A DNA stretch of 64,000 nucleotides, taken from positions 1 through 64,000 of the forward strand of contig NZ_JWLK01000002.1 in assembly GCF_000814005.1 (NCBI RefSeq), written 5' to 3'. Position 1 is the first letter of the stretch, and each line of letters opens with the position of its first letter. Shown in pieces: positions 26,512 through 35,851 of the stretch. The stretch comes from Ruegeria sp. ANG-S4 (GTDB lineage Bacteria; Pseudomonadota; Alphaproteobacteria; Rhodobacterales; Rhodobacteraceae). Below the pieces are notes generated by a model. It made no database searches, was not told the origin of the DNA, and worked only from the letters and a program-made list of their open reading frames with translations. Both the position numbers and the translations under genes were made by a program.

Positions 26512-27936
26512 CTAGCCTCTTTGGCCGATGTACCGTCCGGCGCCCTCCGGTTGTGGCAATTGCGCATGATTTTCGGCATGTGCCGTGAGGTTTGCCGCGA
26601 CCTCGTCGGTTGGCAAAGAGGTTTTGCGGGCATTCAGATCCATATGTAGCAAAAGCGTTTCAACCGTTGCTGCAACCTCGCCGTCCTGTCCGTGCAAGCG
26701 ATGGAACAGGTGCATCTTTTTCCCATCCCCGCGCAAAACTTGGGTCGTCACGGTCAATCGATCGCCTGCGTGCAGTTCCGACATGTACTGCACAAAGTTC
26801 TCGACTGTGAAATAGCTGTTCCCCGCGGCCACGTATGCGGCGTCCGCGCCAATCATCTCCATAAAGCGGTCGGTTGCCTGGGCGGACACCTCAACGTAAT
26901 GCGCTTCGTTCATATGTCCGTTGTAGTCGGTCCAACTTTGCGGAATGCTGCGATCGACGGTCACGGGAAGTTCGCCGCCCTGCGGATCAGGCAACGCGGC
27001 CTCGTGCGCATTCAAAACACCACCTGCGCCGCTGTTGGTCTTCTTCAAAGCGCGCATCATTCCGATCAGGTTGTCGTCGCGCAGACGCTCAAGCTCGCGG
27101 ATCGACATGTGACCGGATTGCGCATCCGATTGACCCGCGATCAGATCGACCAAGTCATCAGTCAGTTCGGGCACATCCATCAACTTTGTCCAGGGCCACT
27201 CCAGAGCTGGGCCGAACTGCGCCATGAAATGCTTCATGCCCGCTTCGCCGCCGGCGATCCGATAGGTTTCAAACAGACCCATCTGTGCCCATCGGATGCC
27301 AAACCCCATACGGATCGCTTCGTCGATTTCTTCGGTTGTGGCGACTCCATCCTTGACCAGCCACAATGCCTCGCGCCAGACCGCCTCAAGGAATCGATCG
27401 GCAATATGCGCGTCAATCTCTTTGCGTACCGTCAGCGGATACATCCCGACAGAACGCAGAATGTCTGACGCTCGCGCGCAGATACCCGGATGACCAACCA
27501 ACTCGACCAACGGCAGCAGATAAACCGGGTTGAATGGGTGCGCGACCACGACCCGCGCACCTTTCTCGTTCAGTTCGGACGGCTTGAACCCGGAAGTCGA
27601 CGATCCAATGATCGCCTCCGCCGGGGCGAGTTCACTGATCTGAGCATGGATGCTGTGCTTGAGAGCCAGACGCTCGGGCACGCTTTCCTGAACCCAAACG
27701 GCCCCGGTCAGGGCGTCGCCCATGTCATCGTGAAAAGTCAAACGGCCCTCTGCAGGCAGCGCTTTGTCATAGAGCGCAGGCAGGGCGCGGCGGGCATTGG
27801 CCAGAACTTCGCCGATCTTGCGCTCTGCCTCGGGGTCGGGATCAAAGACGGAGACGTTCCAGCCGTTTAACAGAAACCGGGCGACCCAGCCGCCGCCAAT
27901 GACGCCGCCGCCGACGATGGTTGCTTTTTGTGTCAT
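26512..27936 (-). CDS. cdhA: L-carnitine 3-dehydrogenase fused to hotdog thioesterase
   Basis: 474 residues, two parts. Residues 1 to about 320 are a 3-hydroxyacyl-CoA-dehydrogenase-like L-carnitine dehydrogenase (NAD motif IVGGGVIGGGWVARF, VVVAHPFNPVYLLPLVELVG). From about 325 on is a hotdog-fold thioesterase (SWTDYNGHMNEAHYVEV, YFTVENFVQYMSELHAGD). The first part makes 3-dehydrocarnitine; the second would hydrolyse betainyl-CoA to glycine betaine. The fusion is known in alphaproteobacterial carnitine dehydrogenases. The fused domain order and the DUF849 partner two genes upstream complete the pathway. Overlaps the SDR gene by 4 bases. Confidence 0.92.
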   Translation of the reverse strand: MTQKATIVGGGVIGGGWVARFLLNGWNVSVFDPDPEAERKIGEVLANARRALPALYDKALPAEGRLTFHDDMGDALTGAVWVQESVPERLALKHSIHAQISELAPAEAIIGSSTSGFKPSELNEKGARVVVAHPFNPVYLLPLVELVGHPGICARASDILRSVGMYPLTVRKEIDAHIADRFLEAVWREALWLVKDGVATTEEIDEAIRMGFGIRWAQMGLFETYRIAGGEAGMKHFMAQFGPALEWPWTKLMDVPELTDDLVDLIAGQSDAQSGHMSIRELERLRDDNLIGMMRALKKTNSGAGGVLNAHEAALPDPQGGELPVTVDRSIPQSWTDYNGHMNEAHYVEVSAQATDRFMEMIGADAAYVAAGNSYFTVENFVQYMSELHAGDRLTVTTQVLRGDGKKMHLFHRLHGQDGEVAATVETLLLHMDLNARKTSLPTDEVAANLTAHAENHAQLPQPEGAGRYIGQRG

Positions 27937-28697
27937 GGCGCAAGTGTCTCCGTGTGGCCATCAATGGACAGGATCTGTCCGGAAATCTTGTTGCCTGCAT
28001 CCGAGGCAAGAAAACGAATGCTGTTTGCCACGTCCTGAGCCGTGACCCATGTTTTCATGGACACCCCGGTCACGTAAGCCGCACGCATGGTCTCGATGCT
28101 TTCGCCATGAGCGGCGGCTTCATTCGCGAGGACGCGCTCCATGCGTTCGCCCTCGACCGCTCCGGGACAAACCGCGTTGACGCGGATGCCAGATGGCCCC
28201 AGTTCCATTGCCAGAGTTTTGGTCAAGCCGATGATAGCCCATTTTGCCGCTGCATAAGGCGACCGCATCGGGTAGCCCATGATGCCAGCCGTTGACGAGG
28301 TCATGACGATTAGGCCACTTTTTTGCGCCTTCATCAGACGCGCAGCCCAGCGGCATGTCAGGTAAGAGCCGTGAACGTTGGTGGCGATACAGTTTTGCCA
28401 GTCGTCATAACTCAGTTCTTCGATGGGACCGGCAGGCCCACCGGTTCCCGCATTTGCGCAAACGACGTCGATGCCGCCCCATTCCGTCTCAATGGAGTGC
28501 AGGAATGCGTCCATCCCTGACTTGGAAGTTACGTCGGCAACGGCGGCAATAGCTTCGGGGTAGGCTTTTGCGAATGCATCGACGGCGGCCGGATCGGCAT
28601 CGCAAATCGCTACCCGGGCTCCATCACGCAGAAACTGCTCGGCGATGACGCGACCGATGCCTGCTGCGCCTGCCGTTACAAGAACGCGCTGGCTCAT
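27933..28697 (-). CDS. SDR-family oxidoreductase of the carnitine operon
   Basis: 254-residue classical SDR. Cofactor motif VTAGAAGIGRVIAEQF, Asp after strand 2 (CDADP) favouring NAD, catalytic Ser in MTSSTAGIMG, YAAAKWA active-site pair, and a D-3-hydroxybutyrate-dehydrogenase-like C-terminus (ISGQILSIDGHTETL). It overlaps both cdhC upstream and cdhA downstream by 4 bases, so it belongs to the carnitine unit. Possible roles are handling of acetoacetate released by the cleavage enzyme, or oxidation of a carnitine analogue; neither can be settled from sequence. Confidence 0.85.
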   Translation of the reverse strand: MSQRVLVTAGAAGIGRVIAEQFLRDGARVAICDADPAAVDAFAKAYPEAIAAVADVTSKSGMDAFLHSIETEWGGIDVVCANAGTGGPAGPIEELSYDDWQNCIATNVHGSYLTCRWAARLMKAQKSGLIVMTSSTAGIMGYPMRSPYAAAKWAIIGLTKTLAMELGPSGIRVNAVCPGAVEGERMERVLANEAAAHGESIETMRAAYVTGVSMKTWVTAQDVANSIRFLASDAGNKISGQILSIDGHTETLAP

Positions 28698-29611
28698 TTG
28701 GAGATGGGTGCGCGTTTGGTCAGGCCAAGCTTTTCACGCACGGCGTCTGGTCCGATTACCTTTGCGCCCATGTTTTCGATGATTGTTACCGCCCGCTCGA
28801 CCAACTGCGCGTTGGTGGCCAGAACGCCCTTTTCGAGGAAAAGGTTGTCTTCCAGACCGACACGAACGTTACCGCCGGCCAGGACGGATTGGGCGACATA
28901 GGGCATCTGGTCGCGACCCAGCGAGAACGCTGACCAGGTCCAGTCGGACGGCACGTTATTGACCATCGCCATAAAGGTATTGATGTCGTTCGGCGCACCC
29001 CAGGGAACTCCCATGCAAAGCTGCACCAGCGCGTTGTTTTCCAGAATCCCCTCTTTCACCAACTGCTTGGCAAACCACAAATGGCCGGTGTCAAAGGCCT
29101 CGATTTCCGGTTTTACACCCAGATCGGTCATCATCTGACCCATGGCGCGCAACATGCCCGGTGTGTTGGTCATGACATAGTCAGCCTCGGCAAAGTTCAT
29201 GGTGCCGCAGTCCAGGGTACAGATCTCGGGAAGGCACTCGGCGATATGCGCCATCCGCTCGGTTGCCCCGATCATGTCGGTTCCGGCTTCGTTGACCGGC
29301 AGCGGGCTCTCGGTTGATCCGAAAACGATGTCGCCACCCATACCAGCGGTCAGGTTCAGTACGACATCGACCTCGGCATCGCGGATACGATCGGTCACTT
29401 CGCGGTACAGGCCCAGATCGCGCGAAGGCGCACCTGTTTCGGGGTCGCGGACGTGGCAGTGCACGACGGCAGCGCCCGCTTTGGCCGCGTCGATCGCCGA
29501 ATTTGCAATCTGCTCGGGTGACCGCGGGACGTGCGGGGATTTGTCTTGCGTCCCACCGGATCCGGTTATGGCGCAGGTAACAAAGACGTCGCGGTTCATT
29601 GCGAGAGGCAT
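28694..29611 (-). CDS. cdhC: 3-dehydrocarnitine cleavage enzyme (BKACE, DUF849)
   Basis: 305 residues. Zn-binding HCHVRDP near residue 50 is the hallmark of beta-keto-acid cleavage enzymes, with further family segments LNLTAGMGG, LDCGTMNF, FDTGHLWFAKQLV, GVPWGAP and NVRVGLEDNLFL. In the carnitine pathway it condenses 3-dehydrocarnitine with acetyl-CoA to yield acetoacetate and betainyl-CoA, which the thioesterase part of the downstream fusion would hydrolyse. AAGGA precedes the ATG at 29611 by 7 bases. First gene of the operon. Other BKACE substrates are possible, but the neighbouring carnitine dehydrogenase makes this role strong. Confidence 0.91.
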   Translation of the reverse strand: MPLAMNRDVFVTCAITGSGGTQDKSPHVPRSPEQIANSAIDAAKAGAAVVHCHVRDPETGAPSRDLGLYREVTDRIRDAEVDVVLNLTAGMGGDIVFGSTESPLPVNEAGTDMIGATERMAHIAECLPEICTLDCGTMNFAEADYVMTNTPGMLRAMGQMMTDLGVKPEIEAFDTGHLWFAKQLVKEGILENNALVQLCMGVPWGAPNDINTFMAMVNNVPSDWTWSAFSLGRDQMPYVAQSVLAGGNVRVGLEDNLFLEKGVLATNAQLVERAVTIIENMGAKVIGPDAVREKLGLTKRAPISK

Positions 29612-30058
29612 GAGTGTATCCTTCGATCAGCGTTGTGGGTCGGGGTGGTATGTGCATGGTGGATGGGCGCCGGGCGCAAAAACGAACAATCCGAGAAGAT
29701 CAATATCCATTATGATAGAACGCGCCTCCGCCGGGCAAAATTGGGTGACGTCGGGTGACGGTCTGTGCCCACGATAGTCGCAAATGCCGGCCGGGTTCGA
29801 CACATTTGTCGTCAAAAAAGGCACAAAAACTGCCAACTGATCCCAAAAACCGTTGGCGTCATTTTCCCGCCGATTGCCCGAAGCACGCGCTAAACGGCGA
29901 ACACAGCTTGCCCGGTTCGGCCTCATGAGCATTGGTTCAGTCAGATTGTTCCGCGACAAATTGTTAATCCGGAACATCATTCAGGGCGGGGTGGTGGTCA
30001 ATCTGAAACAAACCCAATAACAAGGGCGTCACAAGTTCAACAGGCAGAGAACAATCCC
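29612..30058. other. Divergent spacer between carnitine operon and nadA
   Basis: 447 bases without a supported gene. Visible structure: GGGTGACG repeated at 29743-29750 and 29753-29760 (10-base period), and a small inverted repeat CGACA-CATT-TGTCG at 29798-29811. Either could be an operator for the carnitine operon or nadABC. No terminator or riboswitch recognised. Confidence 0.5.
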
Positions 30059-31111
30059 GTGTTCGACCTACCGGCGCAGCGCGCGCACCTTTCCGAAAAA
30101 TACGATCTGGAACCGTCGCCCGAGCTGGCGGCGAGTATGAGCGATATCTATGACCGTATGTCACGCGTGGTCTCGCCCGTCGATTGGTCGGTTTATGCGC
30201 CCTATGTCAAAGCGATCAATGACCTGAAGGCCGAGCGTAACGCGGTTATCCTGGGTCACAATTACATGACACCCGAAATCTATCACGGGATTTCCGATTT
30301 CGGTGGCGACAGCCTGCAGCTTGCCATCAAGGCGACCGAGGTCGATGCGGATGTCATCGTGCAGTGCGGCGTGCATTTCATGGCTGAGACATCAAAGATC
30401 CTAAGCCCTGAAAAGACCGTTCTGATGCCGGATATGGAGGCTGGCTGCTCGCTGGCGGAATCGATCACCGCTGAGGGGATAGAGGAGATGCGCCGCCGCT
30501 ATCCGGGCGCGCCGGTGGTGTCTTATGTGAACACAACAGCCGAGGTCAAAGCGGCGTCGGACATTTGTTGCACCTCATCCAACGCAGCGCAGATTGTTGC
30601 GGCACAGGAAAACCACACGGTCATCATGACCCCGGATCAGTATCTGGCACAGAACGTCGCGCGCGATGTGCCGCAGAAGAACGTGGTTTGGTGGGAAGGC
30701 TCATGCATCGTGCACGAGCAATACAGCGCCAGTGATCTGCGCGATTTCCGTGAATGGAACCCCGGTACCCGGTTGATCGCCCACCCCGAATGCCCCCCCG
30801 ATGTGGTGGCCGAGGCTGACTTTTCCGGCTCGACCAGCGGGATCATAAAATACGTCACGGATGAAAAGCCCGAAAAGGCTTTGTTGATAACGGAATGCTC
30901 GATGGCATCGAATATTGCTGACGCGCTGCCCGAAGTCGATTTCGTGGGCCCCTGCAATATGTGCCCCTACATGAAGAAAATCACGCTGGAAAAAGTCCTT
31001 TACGCCCTCGATACCATGACAGGTCAGGTTGAAGTCGATCCGGGCATTGCCGACAAGGCAAGACTGTCGGTACAGCGGATGATTGATTTGTCGCGTAAAC
31101 TGGGCATCTGA
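30059..31111 (+). CDS. nadA: Quinolinate synthase A
   Basis: 350 residues. Condenses iminoaspartate (from NadB) with dihydroxyacetone phosphate to quinolinate, using an oxygen-sensitive [4Fe-4S] cluster. Visible: AVILGHNYMTPEIYHGISDFG, the first cluster Cys region VIVQCGVHFMAE, SYVNTTAEVKAASDICCTSSNA, and the C-terminal FVGPCNMCPYMKKITLE with cluster cysteines. GTG start at 30059 with a weak CAGAGA ribosome site. First gene of nadABC. The upstream spacer also serves the divergent carnitine operon. Confidence 0.96.
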   Translation: MFDLPAQRAHLSEKYDLEPSPELAASMSDIYDRMSRVVSPVDWSVYAPYVKAINDLKAERNAVILGHNYMTPEIYHGISDFGGDSLQLAIKATEVDADVIVQCGVHFMAETSKILSPEKTVLMPDMEAGCSLAESITAEGIEEMRRRYPGAPVVSYVNTTAEVKAASDICCTSSNAAQIVAAQENHTVIMTPDQYLAQNVARDVPQKNVVWWEGSCIVHEQYSASDLRDFREWNPGTRLIAHPECPPDVVAEADFSGSTSGIIKYVTDEKPEKALLITECSMASNIADALPEVDFVGPCNMCPYMKKITLEKVLYALDTMTGQVEVDPGIADKARLSVQRMIDLSRKLGI

Positions 31112-31119
31112 TCGAACCG

Positions 31120-32685
31120 ATGCAGGCTGTCACCACCCCTCGCGTGGTCATCATCGGCGCTGGTCTGGCAGCGCTTTACACTGCTTTGAAACTCGCACCG
31201 CGCCCGGTTGTCATACTCTCGCCCGAACCGCTGGGTTTCGGGGCAAGCTCGGCATGGGCGCAAGGTGGGGTGGCGGCTGCAATAGACCCGACCGACAGCG
31301 CAGAGGCGCACGCGGATGACACGATACGCGCAGGCGCCGGGTCAGTTCTGCGCGATGTGGCAGAGTTTGTGACCCGCGCCGCGCCGGATCATGTCCTTGA
31401 TTTATCCGGTCTTGGCACGGGTTTTGACCGAACCGCGAATGGGGATTTTGTTCAATCCCGCGAGGCCGCGCATTCAGCGGCTCGGGTAGTGCGCGTCAAA
31501 GGAGATCAGGCTGGCGCGGAAATCATGCGCGCACTGATCGCTGCCGTGCGTCGGACGCCCGCCATTCAGGTCATCGAGCGCGCGCAAGCGATAGGTCTGC
31601 AAAGCGACGGTGCGCGTGTAACAGGAGTGTTCCTCGCCCCGTCTGATGCACTTGAGGCACAACCGCTTCTGCTACAGGGGTCGGCATATGTTCTGGCGAC
31701 GGGCGGCTCTGCGGGGCTTTTCTCGCTAACCACCAATCCAGCCCGCATAAAGGGGGAGGGGATTGGCATGGCAGCTCGCGCCGGAGCCCAGATCGCCGAC
31801 GCGGAATTCGTGCAATTCCATCCGACCGCCATTGATGTCGGTGAGGATCCCGCACCGCTGGCGACCGAGGCTTTGCGCGGCGAAGGCGCTTTTCTTGTCA
31901 ATGGGTTAGGGCACCCTTTCATGCAGCCCCTGCACCCGGACGCGGATCTTGCGCCGCGGGATGTCGTTGCCCGCGCCGTGTATCTTGAAACCCAAAGCGG
32001 AAGGCGCCCCGCACTTGATACCCGAGCCGCAATTGGGGCCGACATCGCGACACAATTCCCGGCAGTGACCAAGGCGTGTCGGCGCAACGGGATTGATCCG
32101 GTGTCGCAACCGATCCCAATCGCTGCGGCCGCACATTATCACATGGGTGGCGTGGCTACGGATATGGCAGGGCGCAGCTCGTTACGTGGATTGTGGGCCT
32201 GCGGAGAAGTTGCCTCGACCGGTTTGCACGGGGCCAATCGTCTGGCTTCAAACGGGCTGCTGGAAGCACTGGTTTTCGCGCATGCCACAGCGCAGGATAT
32301 TTCCGCCGAAGTTCCCCAAGGTGACGCACCGGCTTTGAGCCTGAACTTTCCACAAAGCAAACACGATGAAGATCCCGCGCGTGCGGGTGTGTTGAGAGAC
32401 ACCATGACCCGGTTTGTTGGCGTTGTTCGGGACGGTGCGGGCTTGCGCAGGGCTTTGACGATCATTGACGAGCTGGAAGCGGAAAACAAAGGGTCCGAGA
32501 CATTCCTGAACATGACCGCAACCGCCACGTTGATTGCAGCTGCGGCGCTTGCGCGCGAAGAAAGCCGGGGTGCGCATTATCGATCTGATTTTCCGCATTC
32601 TGCGCCCGGTGTGGGCAAACGATCCATGATGACTCTGAAAGAGGCTCTGACGATCCGTGACAAAACCTCAATGGAGGCGATATGA
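31120..32685 (+). CDS. nadB: L-aspartate oxidase
   Basis: 521 residues, FAD flavoprotein of the fumarate-reductase/succinate-dehydrogenase family that oxidises L-aspartate to iminoaspartate for NadA. FAD site VVIIGAGLAALYTAL at residues 7-21, SSAWAQGGVAAAID, ATGGSAGLFSLTTNP, the substrate region QFHPTAIDVG, AHYHMGGVATD, and LWACGEVASTGLHGANRLASNGLLE. Starts 8 bases after nadA and overlaps nadC by 4 bases, giving the usual nadA-nadB-nadC order. Confidence 0.96.
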   Translation: MQAVTTPRVVIIGAGLAALYTALKLAPRPVVILSPEPLGFGASSAWAQGGVAAAIDPTDSAEAHADDTIRAGAGSVLRDVAEFVTRAAPDHVLDLSGLGTGFDRTANGDFVQSREAAHSAARVVRVKGDQAGAEIMRALIAAVRRTPAIQVIERAQAIGLQSDGARVTGVFLAPSDALEAQPLLLQGSAYVLATGGSAGLFSLTTNPARIKGEGIGMAARAGAQIADAEFVQFHPTAIDVGEDPAPLATEALRGEGAFLVNGLGHPFMQPLHPDADLAPRDVVARAVYLETQSGRRPALDTRAAIGADIATQFPAVTKACRRNGIDPVSQPIPIAAAAHYHMGGVATDMAGRSSLRGLWACGEVASTGLHGANRLASNGLLEALVFAHATAQDISAEVPQGDAPALSLNFPQSKHDEDPARAGVLRDTMTRFVGVVRDGAGLRRALTIIDELEAENKGSETFLNMTATATLIAAAALAREESRGAHYRSDFPHSAPGVGKRSMMTLKEALTIRDKTSMEAI

Positions 32686-33530
32686 CCGCTCCTGCTCTGC
32701 CTGATCTGATCCTGGAACCGTTGGTTCGTTCGGCCCTGATGGAGGATCTGGGCGCAAACGGCGATGTAACCTCACAGACCGTGGTCCCACCAGACACGAC
32801 CTATTGTGCCCGAATAAACGCGCGCGAAGACGCGGTCATATCCGGTTTGCAAGTGGCCCGACTTGCCTTTGGACTTGTCGATCCCGCGCTTCAGATCAAC
32901 GCGCATTTGCAGGATGGGGAACGCTGTGCGCAGGGTGACACATTGATGGAAATCAGCGGTCGCGCGTCGTCTATCCTTGCGGCAGAACGGGTTGCCCTGA
33001 ACTTTGTCGGGCGGCTGAGCGGCGTAGCAACCGCAACGGCCAATCTGGTCGCCGAGACCCAAGGCACCCACGCACGGATAACCTGCACCCGAAAAACGAC
33101 GCCCGGTCTGCGCCTGGTTGAAAAGCAGGCCGTTCTGCATGGCGGCGGGTTCAATCACCGCTTCTCTCTGTCTGATGCGATTTTGATCAAGGACAACCAT
33201 ATCGCAGCGGCAGGGGGTGTTCGCAAGGTTCTGGAGGCGACCAGGACACGTGCGTCGCACATGATGAAGGTCGAAATCGAAGTCGATGATCTGGACCAAT
33301 TGGCCGAGGTCCTTGAGGTTGGGGGTGCAGATGTCGTGCTGTTGGACAACATGACTCCGGACCTTCTGACCGAGGCGGTGCAGATGGTCCAGGGCCGACT
33401 GGTGACCGAGGCGTCGGGCAATGTGACCCGGCAGACTGTCGCCGCGATTGCGGCCACGGGTGTGGACTATATCTCGTCCGGCGCGTTGACTCATTCCTAC
33501 CGAACGATTGATTTTGGGTTGGACTTTTGA
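32682..33530 (+). CDS. nadC: Nicotinate-nucleotide pyrophosphorylase (quinolinate phosphoribosyltransferase)
   Basis: 282 residues. Converts quinolinate and PRPP into nicotinate mononucleotide, CO2 and pyrophosphate. Typical motifs: MEDLGANGDVTSQTV at the N-terminus, AERVALNFVGRLSGVAT, TRKTTPGLRLVEKQAVLHGG (substrate-binding Arg/Lys cluster), ILIKDNHI, VEIEVDDLDQ, and VDYISSGALTHS near the end. ATGA overlap with nadB. Quinolinate from any 3-hydroxyanthranilate route would enter the pathway here, which is of interest given the HAAO gene at 48471. Confidence 0.96.
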   Translation: MTAPALPDLILEPLVRSALMEDLGANGDVTSQTVVPPDTTYCARINAREDAVISGLQVARLAFGLVDPALQINAHLQDGERCAQGDTLMEISGRASSILAAERVALNFVGRLSGVATATANLVAETQGTHARITCTRKTTPGLRLVEKQAVLHGGGFNHRFSLSDAILIKDNHIAAAGGVRKVLEATRTRASHMMKVEIEVDDLDQLAEVLEVGGADVVLLDNMTPDLLTEAVQMVQGRLVTEASGNVTRQTVAAIAATGVDYISSGALTHSYRTIDFGLDF

Positions 33531-33604
33531 ACCTCTTTTGGCTTTTGTCTGAACGGTAGACGCGACCTCATCAGGCAGACTTCAATCCAAACCCGAGCAA
33601 GATC

Positions 33605-34411
33605 ATGGCGGACCTTCTAAGAAAACCCTTCGGCACGCATGGCAAGGTCCATGACATAACTCCGACCAGCGCCGGCTGGCGATACGTTGGCTTTGGCCTT
33701 TACCACCTGCGCGCAGGGGAAATTGCAAGCGAAGCCACGGGCGCAACCGAGGTGATTTTGGTGATGGTCGAAGGCAAAGCCAAGATCGCCGCAGCGGGTC
33801 AGGATTGGGGTGTTCTGGGCGAGCGGATGAGCGTCTTTGAAAAATCGCCACCGCACTGCCTTTACGTGCCCAACGACAACGAATGGACAGCGGTTGCAGA
33901 AACCGATTGCACCATTGCGGTTTGTATCGCGCCCGGAAAAGGTGGCCATCCGGCGCGTCGGATCGGGCCGGACGGAATTTCGCTGACCGAACGCGGTACC
34001 GGTACAAATACACGATGCATCAACAATATCGCGATGGAGGCCGAAGACTATTGCGATAGTTTGTTGGTGACCGAGGTCTTTACGCCAGCGGGTCATTGGT
34101 CGTCCTACCCAAGCCATCGTCATGACGAAGACGACTACCCACGAATCACATATCTTGAAGAAACTTATTACCATCGGTTGAATCCGGCCAATGGGTTCGG
34201 AATTCAGCGAGTCTATACCGATGACGGTCAGCTGGACGAAACAATGGCCGTGTCGGATGGCGACGTTGTGTTGGTGCCTCGGGGGCATCATCCCTGCGGT
34301 GCGCCGTACGGGTTCGAGATGTACTATCTGAACGTTATGGCAGGCCCGCTGCGCAAATGGCGGTTTGTACCAGCGCCCGAGGTGGCGTGGATACTGGAAA
34401 AGGACGGCTGA
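33605..34411 (+). CDS. iolB: 5-deoxy-glucuronate isomerase
   Basis: 268-residue bicupin of the IolB family, which isomerises 5-deoxy-D-glucuronate to 2-deoxy-5-keto-D-gluconate in myo-inositol breakdown. Metal-binding cupin motif SYPSHRHDEDDYPRITYLEE near residues 170-190, EETYYHRLNPANGFGIQRVY, and the second motif VVLVPRGHHPCGAPYGFEMYYLNVMAG are diagnostic. Normally iolB sits with iolC, iolD, iolE and iolG; here it is alone, 74 bases after nadC, so either the other iol genes lie elsewhere or it has been separated from its cluster. Confidence 0.93.
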   Translation: MADLLRKPFGTHGKVHDITPTSAGWRYVGFGLYHLRAGEIASEATGATEVILVMVEGKAKIAAAGQDWGVLGERMSVFEKSPPHCLYVPNDNEWTAVAETDCTIAVCIAPGKGGHPARRIGPDGISLTERGTGTNTRCINNIAMEAEDYCDSLLVTEVFTPAGHWSSYPSHRHDEDDYPRITYLEETYYHRLNPANGFGIQRVYTDDGQLDETMAVSDGDVVLVPRGHHPCGAPYGFEMYYLNVMAGPLRKWRFVPAPEVAWILEKDG

Positions 34412-34462
34412 GCCGCAGCGTATGGCGTTTCCCCTCTTTGGGGTCGGTCGCCTTGAACCAGA

Positions 34463-35851
34463 TCAGCTCAAGAGCGGCGGACCGTGTCGTTCGGTCAGGA
34501 TCTCTATTGCCGCATCCAGATCAAGGATCCCGGCCCCGGTCCGTGCGTTCCATGCCCCGCGATCCACTTTGCGCGCGCTGTCGATCAGGGCAGCGCGCAT
34601 CTGTTTCGGCGTAACCTTGTTGGTTTGCCAGCCCTGTCGCAGGGCAGCAATTGCACCGGCAACAACTGCCGAAGCCGCAGAGGTGCCGCCGCTGCGCAGC
34701 GCTGCGTCCTGCGGTTCCGCAAACCAACTGGGGGCTGCGAAGTCCGGCTTATGGTCGCGCTCGTCGCCAAACCCAAAAACGCCGGGGCCCTGGGACGACA
34801 TGCCGATCCACTTACCGTCGGCACGCACCGCGCCGACCGAAGTCACGTCTGGCAGCGCATTGGCTCCGAAAATTGCGTTGCCCGGCAAGCGGTCATAACC
34901 CGGCGCCCGCGGGTCTGCACAAAACTGACCATTGTTGCCTGCGGCAAACACCACGTCGGTTCTGTCTCCCAACCCCGGAAAAGGTCCCAATCCGGAAACA
35001 AGAAGGTTCAGGGGGTGGAACGGATTTTTAGTGTAATCCCCGCGGATCGACTCGCCAAATCGGTTGACTATCCCCCAGGCGTTCAGAAAAACCCAAGACT
35101 CATTGGGCGGTACATGTTTCTTCGCAAAAAGAAATTTTGCCAAAGCCGCCAAGACCGTAAACTCCCCAACATCGTCGATGCGTTTCGGCAGCAGCGGAAG
35201 GTCAAAGATCCTGGCGTTCGGGGCTGCCTTGACGATTGATCTGAGAAGCATCGAACCGTGTCGCTTTCGCAGGTTGGTATGCGGAAACTTGCCTTCCCCG
35301 GGTATTTTGAGTTGGCCGTCTGCCTTCGCTTTCATCCCGCCGGCATAGATGCCGCCAAGCGACTCCACGTAATCCTTGTTGATGCCTTGATCGACCACCA
35401 CGATGTTGACCCCGTGACCGGTCAGGCCTGCAGACTTGAGGGCGGACAGGTTTATCAGCCTCTCAGCCTGATCGCGGGTGCCGTACTGGTATCCTTTTCC
35501 CGCGCCGCTGCACCAGTGTTGTCCCCTCAGTGCTGAATCCAGCCGCGTTGGATTAATCTCTATTCCAATTGCCCTGTCCGCGCGTTCCGTGCCGCGCATC
35601 TTCTGAAACACCTCAATTTTCGTAGCTTCGTCCAGTTCCCGCAGCGAGACTGAAAATCCACGATCCCCGGCGGGGTCCGGGTCTTCGACTTCATTGCCTT
35701 TTTCATCCACCAGCGTCCACGGATTGTTGGTCTGTGACCTGTCGCTCAGAGTACTCGCAGGCAAAACATCGTTGGGATCGACGTCTGCCGCGCCAAGTAG
35801 CGTAAGGAGCATGTCTTTGTTCTCGGCGAAAAGGAACAGATCAAGGGCCAT
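34463..35851 (-). CDS. Subtilisin-like (S8) serine peptidase without signal peptide
   Basis: 462 residues. The catalytic triad can be placed: Asp in NIVVVDQGIN (family usually DTG/DSG), His in RKRHGSMLL (HGS for the usual HGT), and Ser in SGGTSAASAVVAG; the oxyanion Asn is in VVFAAGNNG. The N-terminal 130 residues are unassigned and may be a targeting or inhibitory domain. There is no signal peptide, so it is probably cytosolic or exported by another route. ATG 35851 follows GGAG by 7 bases. Divergent from the cyclase-TPR gene with a short spacer, so they may be co-regulated. Confidence 0.87.
   Translation of the reverse strand: MALDLFLFAENKDMLLTLLGAADVDPNDVLPASTLSDRSQTNNPWTLVDEKGNEVEDPDPAGDRGFSVSLRELDEATKIEVFQKMRGTERADRAIGIEINPTRLDSALRGQHWCSGAGKGYQYGTRDQAERLINLSALKSAGLTGHGVNIVVVDQGINKDYVESLGGIYAGGMKAKADGQLKIPGEGKFPHTNLRKRHGSMLLRSIVKAAPNARIFDLPLLPKRIDDVGEFTVLAALAKFLFAKKHVPPNESWVFLNAWGIVNRFGESIRGDYTKNPFHPLNLLVSGLGPFPGLGDRTDVVFAAGNNGQFCADPRAPGYDRLPGNAIFGANALPDVTSVGAVRADGKWIGMSSQGPGVFGFGDERDHKPDFAAPSWFAEPQDAALRSGGTSAASAVVAGAIAALRQGWQTNKVTPKQMRAALIDSARKVDRGAWNARTGAGILDLDAAIEILTERHGPPLLS

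Noticed and set aside
30059..33530. Riboswitch or operator in front of nadABC as a defined NAD regulator site
   Set aside because: Small repeats exist in the spacer but none match a site I can name, so only a general note was kept.
34431..34443. CCCC-TCTTT-GGGG hairpin after iolB as a terminator
   Set aside because: Only a 4-base-pair stem and no T-run after it.
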